Assembly (NCBI GenBank): GCA_002327785.1
Contig: DCUI01000132.1
Coordinates: forward strand, 45,567-69,105
Reading direction: 5' to 3'
DNA: 23,539 bases
DNA from: Phycisphaerales bacterium UBA2218
GTDB lineage: Bacteria; Planctomycetota; Phycisphaerae; Sedimentisphaerales; Anaerobacaceae
The notes beneath the pieces were generated by a model that was not told the DNA's origin, ran no database searches, and worked only from the letters and a program-made list of their open reading frames with translations. The number at the start of each line of letters is the position of its first letter. The stretch's first letter is position 1. Below, piece after piece: positions 10,501 through 16,400 of the stretch. The position numbers were made by a program, and so were the translations under genes.

Positions 10501-10561
10501 TCACTTCCTGGACAAGCACCTGCGAAACAGGCAGCCTGCGGCGCCGCCGGCAAGCAAGTAG
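7553..10561 (+). CDS. Secreted bifunctional protein: DUF5696/GH101-like barrel fused to a CE-type esterase
   Basis: A 1002-residue protein with a signal peptide (KRRPLPLLLLMALCVAGLA, about residues 20-40) and GGGAG-like site GGGAG 10 bases before the ATG. Residues about 50-320 are a beta-rich N-terminal domain. Residues 330-660 look like a TIM barrel of the DUF5696/GH101-like type: VHLDGWGFRGYDN (D379), GAYLDVF (D492) and VSSEEPADW (E535/E536). By analogy with GH101, D492 could be nucleophile and E535 or E536 acid/base; this is inference. Residues about 700-995 are an alpha/beta hydrolase resembling acetyl-xylan-esterase or dienelactone-hydrolase families: nucleophile S866 in GLSLGG, H975 in EEGHVID, and E936 (NGLREP) where relatives usually carry Asp. 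The protein would cleave a glycosidic bond and remove acyl groups from the same substrate. The exact families need a profile search. Confidence 0.8.
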   Translation: MTNMIATKHTVLHTHSATPKRRPLPLLLLMALCVAGLARVGTTGVQDEYGGPAVQVQEKEGAWVIRGAKTCVELNPAALQMTIQSGGCTWRTTASSGGDLVVETSGKSYALRLADASRRVVSPYRTGFQTGVKVSLADFPQEGTKIDTRIDLFICLEGTQEELVCELIARENGVRVLECLWPPAPAEDSFDATVVPFMQGMLLPKSWPKQVWLYDTLCYGRGLYMPWWGHQQGQAAMMVLIETPEDGGCRFEHPAGGPTRMQLRWVHSLGELRYPRRARLCFFAKGNYVTMAKRYRRYVQETGHFVSLREKIARSPLVGKLIGSPVVHTSILYHVQPESQYYSKDDPAKNHQLATFDERAEHLRGLAKKGIDRAYVHLDGWGFRGYDNLHPDVVPPCPEAGGWEAMKRFADACDELGFVFAIHDQYRDYYVDAKSYDPNHTILDREGQRPLYSLWYGGKQSILCSKLAPGHVRKNYTWLLDYGIKVRGAYLDVFAVVPPDECYNPDHPVTRADCLRYRGMCMDFIRSTGGVVSSEEPADWSIPHVDLVHHGPYPLLPDPGHGPATGIPIPLFSLVYHDALLLPWSLGKGNWGIPETDLGYLHGLANAGMPYLSPFPDTEELEQVRTMCALNQRVGLLEMTNHEFLDDSFRRQRTSFADGTTVTIDLDKDTFEIAPKLATVGNLRTMKYTPRSGDAAGAWQRQVRAGLSTRLKINDLIRTRTEIPLNPERLSSVAKDTYTVEEFEIGSTPGRRIRIVVTMPTSQDVPCPAVVCIGGHGSDLYSPYGADTVARDPAKAKTDARYYKEFGTSLAKRGYVTISTTVSQHDVREEGRLLMGERLWDLMRCVDYLRSLPQVDASRIGCAGLSLGGEMAMWLGAMDKRIAATVSAGFLTTMDHMEKDHCMCWKFDGLRELVDYADIYSLTAPRPLQCQNGLREPVSQFYVPLAREAMKEVRAIYDDMDRPENVTLNVHEEGHVIDLPALLHFLDKHLRNRQPAAPPASK

Positions 10562-10803
10562 TACGGGTCCGGGGCAATTCGTCTTCCGTGATCCTGAGTC
10601 GAGGCCGACGAGCCTGTTGTGCTCCGCGAAGGGGACCTTGCCGGCCCGGGTGTCATTGCACTCGCGACGGCGTCTGATATGGCGGATCCAAGCGGCAATC
10701 TCAGATCTGAGGTCTGAGATTTCTTATGCGAATCTTGCGGGACGCCGACGCCGACGATACTCTATCGGCGGTCGAAGGCAGCCTGTTAGGAGAGAATCCT
10801 GCC
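10562..10803. other. Gap between the esterase fusion and the UroD-like gene
   Basis: No gene or clear terminator is seen. The gap contains the inverted repeat listed separately and a possible but poor promoter. A frame that is open from 10726 into the UroD-like gene lacks a ribosome site and is not taken as coding before 10804. Confidence 0.5.
10697..10721. repeat. Inverted repeat AATCTCAGA-N7-TCTGAGATT
   Basis: Two 9-bp arms (10697-10705 and 10713-10721) flank a 7-bp spacer. A perfect 12-bp palindrome, CTCAGATCTGAG (10700-10711), overlaps the left arm. Translated on the plus strand it gives AISDLRSEIS, resembling ISDLRSQIS-type dispersed repeats that I recall from planctomycete genomes. It could instead be an operator for the operon beginning at 10804. 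Confidence 0.7.
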
Positions 10804-11988
10804 ATGGGCACGATGCAACGCTCCGCATCAACGTTGGCCAAGCTCGAACGCATGCAAAGGACACTGCGGCATGAGGAGCCGGACCGTGTGCCGGTCAGCG
10901 ACTTCTTCTGGGGTGGCTTCCTGAGCCGCTGGAGGCAGGAGCTCAATCTGCCGCAGGACGCCGATCCCTACCGCTACTACGATCTCGACTGGATCGTCAC
11001 CATCCCCAACATGGACCCGCACATCAAGTTCTTCGAGACGATTCGCGAGGACCGAAATGAAGTGTGGGTCAAGACCGGCTTCGAGACGGTCCTCCGCAAG
11101 CGTCTGGACCTGCCCATGCCGGAGCAGATGTCCTGGGACACCGACAGCATCGAGAAGCTCGAAGCGTTCGAGCTCGATGATCCCTGCGACCGCCGGCGGT
11201 TCTTCGGGGCCGGCGACAACCAGATCGCCGGGGTCGGCGACGGCTTCCAGCGCAACAGCCCACCCTGGGTGGAGACGGTGAAAGAGCTCTGGGCCGATTT
11301 CCCCGTCTTCGGGAGCATGATCGAGGTCAACGAATGCCTCACCCGGCTCGTGGGTCAGGAGAACACGCTGTTGTGGATGGGGCTGTATCCGGAGCGACTA
11401 GGCGCCTGTGTCAACCGCATCGGCGAGTTCTATCTGTCCTGCTGTAAGGCCGCCATCGAGGCCGCCGCAGGCTATCTCGACGGCTTCGTCATCTGGGGCG
11501 ATGTCGCCTACCGCAAGAACATGTTCTTTTCGCCGAGTTACTGGCGAGAGTATTTCAAACCGTGGGTCAAGGCGATGGTCGCGCACTGTCACGCGCATGG
11601 CCTGCCCGTCATCTACCACGGCTGCGGCAACGTCACGGCCATCTTCGAGGACTACATCGACATCGGCATCGACGCCTACAACCCGCTTGAGGTCAAAGCA
11701 GGTATGGACGTCGTGGACCTGCGTCGCCGGTATGGACATCGCATCGGATTCTGCGGCAATCTTGACGTACAGAAGTGGGAGCGGGGTGACCGCGAGGAGA
11801 TCCGTGCCGAGATCCTGCGAAAGCTCAGCGCAGCCAAAGGCGGCGGGTTGATCTTCCAGTCGGACCACTCCGTCACCAGCGGCGTCTCCGGCCGAACTTA
11901 TGACTACATCGTCAAATTGATTCGCGAGCGGGGGACCTATCCGCTCGATTTGGGCGAGTTCGACGAGGATCTCAGCAGAACCATGTGA
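10804..11988 (+). CDS. Uroporphyrinogen decarboxylase/MtaA-like protein in a sugar operon
   Basis: The ATG at 10804 follows AGGAGA by about 10 bases and yields 394 residues. The C-terminal half has the UroD/MtaA barrel signature: IWGDVAYRKNMFFSPSYWREYFKPW, then HAHGLPVIYHGCGNV with H272 and C274, and GFCGNLD with C317, which together could form the Zn-thiolate site used by corrinoid-protein:coenzyme M methyltransferases. The N-terminal arginine motif of true HemE is not obvious, and heme synthesis makes no sense here. Such UroD-like proteins often sit beside glycoside hydrolases in planctomycetes; their reaction is not established to my knowledge. Methyl transfer to or from a sugar-derived compound is a guess. 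It is the first gene of a tight group, 36 bp before rhaT. Confidence 0.82.
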   Translation: MGTMQRSASTLAKLERMQRTLRHEEPDRVPVSDFFWGGFLSRWRQELNLPQDADPYRYYDLDWIVTIPNMDPHIKFFETIREDRNEVWVKTGFETVLRKRLDLPMPEQMSWDTDSIEKLEAFELDDPCDRRRFFGAGDNQIAGVGDGFQRNSPPWVETVKELWADFPVFGSMIEVNECLTRLVGQENTLLWMGLYPERLGACVNRIGEFYLSCCKAAIEAAAGYLDGFVIWGDVAYRKNMFFSPSYWREYFKPWVKAMVAHCHAHGLPVIYHGCGNVTAIFEDYIDIGIDAYNPLEVKAGMDVVDLRRRYGHRIGFCGNLDVQKWERGDREEIRAEILRKLSAAKGGGLIFQSDHSVTSGVSGRTYDYIVKLIRERGTYPLDLGEFDEDLSRTM

Positions 11989-12024
11989 CAGACCTGCTAT
12001 GGCAGGTGGACTAAGGAGATTACG

Positions 12025-13101
12025 ATGACCGAAGTCGTTGCCAACCCCATCCTGGGCACGTTTCTGCACGCGATTGGAGCCACCTCCGCCGCACTGTGCT
12101 ATACCCCTCAACAGAAGCTGCGGGGCTGGTCCTGGCAAACCTACTGGCTGGCGCAGGCGTCGATCTGCTGGGTCCTGGCGCCGATCCTCGTGGCCTGGTG
12201 GACCATTCCCGATCTGGCAGGGGTCCTGCGCGCCGCGCCGCCCAATGCCATGTTCGGGACCTTTGCCCTGGGCGTAGTCTACGGGATCGGCGGCACCGCG
12301 TTTGGCATGGCGATTCGCCACATCGGCTACTCGCTCACATATGGCATCGCAATCGGCATCTCGTGCGTGCTTGGAACCCTGACCGGGCCCATCTTGAAAG
12401 GAACGCTCGCGAGCATCCTGGACAAGCCCGGCTCCGAATGGGTGATGGGCGGCATATTCGTCGGTCTGCTCGGCACGCTGCTATGCGGCGTGGCGGGCCG
12501 GCTCAAGGAAGCGGAGTTGCAGCAGGGAACCGGGGTCGGCAAGCAGCCGTTTGTCTTGGGCAAGGGTCTGCTCTTGTGCGGAATTGCCGGGATCTTCTCC
12601 GCCTTCTACGGCATCGCCGTGAACGATGCCGGCGCTCCGATTGCCAGGACCGCCGCCGAGTTCGGGGCCGGCCACTGGCAAACCAACGTCGTCTACATCT
12701 TCTCGAACACCGGCGCGTTCGTGACGACGGCTGCCTATTGCATCTATCTGGCTCGTTCGCAGAAGACGTTCGGCGAGTTCCGCCGGCCGAAAGACGCCGC
12801 CACCGGCGCGCTGACCGTCAACTATCTCATGTCCCTCCTGACCGGCTGCATGTGGTACGGACAATTCCTCTTTTACGGCATCGCCCACGTTCGCATGGGC
12901 CAGTTCAAATTCTCCAGTTGGGCGATTCACATGCTGATGCTGATTCTCTTCAGCTCGCTGGCCGGGATCGTCATGCGCGAATGGCATGGGCGGAGCTCCC
13001 GCACGAAGGCAGTAATGGTCATGGCGCTGTTGATCGTCGCAGTGGCCGTGCTGGCCATAGCCTACGGAAACTACCTGGGCGAGCAAACAGCAGGATCGTG
13101 A
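12025..13101 (+). CDS. rhaT: L-rhamnose/proton symporter RhaT
   Basis: A 358-residue inner-membrane protein with about ten hydrophobic segments, close in length to E. coli RhaT (344). Recognisable features are the N-terminal NPILGTFLHAIGATSAALCYTP, the GWSWQTYWLAQ segment, and the GVVYGIGGTAFGMAIRHIGYSLTYGIAIGIS helix pair. It imports L-rhamnose, and in some relatives L-lyxose, with protons. AAGGAG lies 6 bases before the ATG. The gene is 36 bp after the UroD-like gene and 15 bp before rhaM, which supports one transcript. It indicates that free rhamnose monomer reaches the periplasm, consistent with upstream and downstream secreted exo-glycosidases. Confidence 0.92.
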   Translation: MTEVVANPILGTFLHAIGATSAALCYTPQQKLRGWSWQTYWLAQASICWVLAPILVAWWTIPDLAGVLRAAPPNAMFGTFALGVVYGIGGTAFGMAIRHIGYSLTYGIAIGISCVLGTLTGPILKGTLASILDKPGSEWVMGGIFVGLLGTLLCGVAGRLKEAELQQGTGVGKQPFVLGKGLLLCGIAGIFSAFYGIAVNDAGAPIARTAAEFGAGHWQTNVVYIFSNTGAFVTTAAYCIYLARSQKTFGEFRRPKDAATGALTVNYLMSLLTGCMWYGQFLFYGIAHVRMGQFKFSSWAIHMLMLILFSSLAGIVMREWHGRSSRTKAVMVMALLIVAVAVLAIAYGNYLGEQTAGS

Positions 13102-13116
13102 CTGGAGGTTGACGCT

Positions 13117-13455
13117 ATGAAACGGTACGGAATGGTCATCGGCCTGAAGGCCGACCGAATCGAAGAGTACAAGAGACTGCACGCGGCGGTCTGGCCGGAC
13201 GTGCTGAAGACGATCGCGGCGTGCAACATCCGCAACTACTCGATCTACCTGCGTCGTCTGCCCGACGGGAATCACTACCTCTTCAGCTATTTCGAGTACA
13301 CGGGCACGGATTTCGACGCGGATATGGCCAGAATGGCGGCTGATCCAACGACACAAAAGTGGTGGAAGGTCTGCATGCCCTGCCAGGAGCCGCTGCCCGG
13401 GCGGACCGAAGGCGAATGGTGGGCCGGGATGGAAGAGGTTTTCCACGTCGATTGA
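13117..13455 (+). CDS. rhaM: L-rhamnose mutarotase RhaM
   Basis: A 112-residue member of the RhaM/YiiL family (usual length about 104). The active-site set of the E. coli enzyme is present at matching positions: Y18 and H22 in EEYKRLHAAVWP and the tryptophan pair W82/W83 in QKWWKVCMP. It interconverts alpha and beta anomers of L-rhamnose in the cytoplasm, speeding supply to the isomerase. GGAGG lies 8 bases before the ATG. It sits between rhaT and the giant glycosidase with gaps of 15 and 19 bp. No rhaA, rhaB or rhaD homologue is in the window, so catabolism must be encoded elsewhere. Confidence 0.95.
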   Translation: MKRYGMVIGLKADRIEEYKRLHAAVWPDVLKTIAACNIRNYSIYLRRLPDGNHYLFSYFEYTGTDFDADMARMAADPTTQKWWKVCMPCQEPLPGRTEGEWWAGMEEVFHVD

Positions 13456-13474
13456 TCCTCAAGGAGAAAGAGCC

Positions 13475-16400
13475 ATGAACGCCAGGGTCTGGATCGTTGT
13501 CATCGTGTCGTTGTTCGCGGGCGCGAGCGCAGCCGCTCAGGCGGATGCGCCGACGGAGGTCTTCATCGTCCCGAACTTCCACCCGGCAAGCTGCGGCTGG
13601 CTCACCGACTGGTCTACCGAACGGAACTACTGCGCCAACAGCTACTTCGACCACGTTGACCGCGTGCGCGACGACCCAAACTACGCATTCGCGCTCTCGG
13701 AGTGCAACACGATGATCGCGATGCTCAACTTCCATCCCGATCGCGTGGCGGAGCTCCAGCAACGCATTCGGGAGGGCCGGGTAGAACTGGTCAACGCGTT
13801 CTTCCTGGAATCCACGATCAACCTCTCGGGCGGCGAGGCCCTCGTGAAGATGGGCGTCGAAGGACTCCGTTGGCAGCAGGCGATCTTCGGTGTCCGCCCG
13901 CGATTCGTCTGGGCCATCGACGTGACCGGCGTGCATGAGCAGATGGCGCAGATCACATCGGGCCTGGGACTCGACGCGATGGTCTACACGCGCGACAATC
14001 CCACGCCCAAGACGATGCACTGGCTCGAAAGCCCGGACGGCTCTCGCTGCCTGGCGATCTCTCCCGGCCACTACTCCGACTGGGGACCTGTGTTCCGTAC
14101 TCCGACCCCGCTGGACGCGGGCGCACTCGCGAAACTCCTGAACGATGCGAAAGCCCGCGCGGGCCGCACGCCTGCCGGCGCGCCGATCCTCGTGTTGGGA
14201 GGACATGGCGACTATTCCCTGGCCCCGGCCTGCAAGAACTATCCATCCGCATTCCTCTCACAATGGAGGAAGGTCGCCCCGCGCACCAAGATGCAGTTCA
14301 CCGGCCTGGGCGCCTACATCGATGCCGTTCTCCCCGGCATCAAGTCCGGCCGGATCGAGCTGCCCGTCAGCCGCAGCGGCGCAAGGCTGAGCTGGACGTC
14401 TTTCTGGATTGAATGCCCCAAGGTGAAACAGTGGTACCGTCGAGCGGAGCACGCCCTGGAATCGGCGGAGATCCTGGCCTCTGCCGTAAGCCTCGACGGC
14501 CGATACACCTATCCGGCACAACAACTGTACCACGCATGGCTCCAGATGCTCCTGAACATGGACCGCAACACACTCTGGGGCGCCGCCGGGGGCATGGTCT
14601 TCGAGCACGAGAAATCGTGGGACGTGCGGGACCGCTTCGACTCGGTCGAGAAAATTGTCACCAGCACGGCGGATGCGGCTCTCCGGCACACGGCGGGGCA
14701 GGGTCAATCCGTGGCCTTGTTCAATCCCCTGAACTGGCCGAGGACGGACCCGCTGCGCGTGAGTCTGCCAACGGGAACTGGTCTCGCAGACGTGAAGTGC
14801 CAGGCCGAGGCGGATGGTCGGATGCTGTGTCGCGCCACATTGCCCTCGGTCGGCGTTCTCACCCTGGAAGCTTCGGGCAAAGCGACGACAGCCTCGAAAG
14901 TGATCGATCTGCCGCCGGTGATCGAGACAGCCCACTACCGCGTGCGGATCGATCCCCAGACCGGTGCACTGAGTAGTTTGAAGCTCAAGCCCTCCGGCCG
15001 CGAGATGCTGGCCGGGCCGGTGCTGCTCGTGGCCGAGCAGGCAGGCGACTTCCACAGCACGCCCCGCCGCGGCGAACGAAAACGCCTGGCCGACTCCGCG
15101 CAGGTCGAGCCTCGCATCCGCGTCAGCGAGGGGCCGCTCGCAACCGTCGTGACGGTGGATTCGTCGCTCCTCGGCGGCGCCGCCCGGCAGACAATCCATT
15201 TCTACAAAGACCATCCTCGCATCGATTTCGACCTCGAGCTGAACGATGTCCCGGACAAGACCATCGTCCTGGCCGAGTTCCCCCTGGCCGAGGCCATTCA
15301 GGAGACCCGGCGGGGCATCCCCTACGGTTTCTCGCACGGCGCGTGGGAGAAAAAAGACCCGAAGCTGGCCGGATTCGCCGATGGAATCGTCGCAGCAATC
15401 CGCTGGTCGCACTACCAGTCCGAGCACGGCGGCGTGGCCATCCTCGACCGTGGTCTGCCCGGCCGAGAGCTCACCGGCCGCACGCCCGTGCTCTTCTTGC
15501 TCAATGCACAAGAGATCTACATGGGCTATCCATGTGCCTGGCTCAGCGGTCGCGGCCGGCACAACCTTTCCTTCGCCCTCGTCGCCCACGACGGCAACTG
15601 GAAAGATGTCCGTATTCCACAAATGGCCTGGGAGTTCAATAGTCCGCCGGTCGTGGCCGAAGGCGTCGCCAAGGCTGCACCACAGTCCTTCCTTCAGACC
15701 TCCGACAACGTGATCGTCGAGGCGATGCGCCGCGAGGGCAATGAGATCGAGTTGCGTTTGGCCGAGTGCCTGGGCGTGGCCGGAACGGCAGAAATCACGC
15801 TGAACCTGCCGCACCGCGAGGCGGCACTGACCGACCTGGTCGGCGGTCGCCGCCAGCCTTGTAGCATGGGCGTCCCGCCCATGAGTAGCACGGCCGTCCC
15901 GGCCGTGAGTACCACGGGCATCCTGCCCGTAAGTGGCATGGGTTTCCAACCCATGAATCATCGGCAGGATGCCGATGCCACAAAGTCTCACGGGCAAGAT
16001 GCCCGTGCTACTGGGACCTACCGGTTTCCCATCCGGCCACAGCAGATCGTGACAATGCGATTCCGAACGGATACGGCTGTGCCCGATGTCCAACCGCTCA
16101 CCCGTTGGGACCCGCTCGTGCCGCAGGCCAAACGCGCCGCACTGAACACGAAACTCGGCAAGAAAGGCCATCCACCCGCCGGCGACCGGGATGATGGGAC
16201 TCCGCCTGAGCTGCCGCCGGACGCAGCGAAATCCGTGGCCAAGAGCAAGCCGGCCAGCGCCTCGAACACCTACCAGAATCGCAGTGACTGTCGGCCGGCG
16301 CTGGCCTTCGACGGCGACCCACAAACCCGCTGGGCGTCAGACGCCGGGCTTCAGAAGGCCTGGCTGGCCGTGGACCTGGGCCGGCCGTGCACGATCGACC

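Noticed and set aside
9674..10519. 281-codon minus-strand frame opposite the esterase domain
   Set aside because: Shadow of the esterase region with no independent evidence.
10804..11988. Authentic heme-pathway HemE
   Set aside because: HemE N-terminal signature not seen, MtaA-like His/Cys set present, and the neighbours are rhamnose genes.
12096..13112. 338-codon plus-strand frame overlapping rhaT
   Set aside because: Arg-rich frame-shifted reading of rhaT, which has a good ribosome site and membrane segments.
15865..16007. CRISPR-like array
   Set aside because: The regular spacing comes from hairpins with differing stems and 5-bp gaps; there are no identical repeats with unique spacers of CRISPR length, and the block is coding.
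14258..16324. 688-codon minus-strand open frame opposite the giant glycosidase
   Set aside because: GC-rich antisense shadow; no ribosome site, no family likeness, and the plus frame has clear domains across it.
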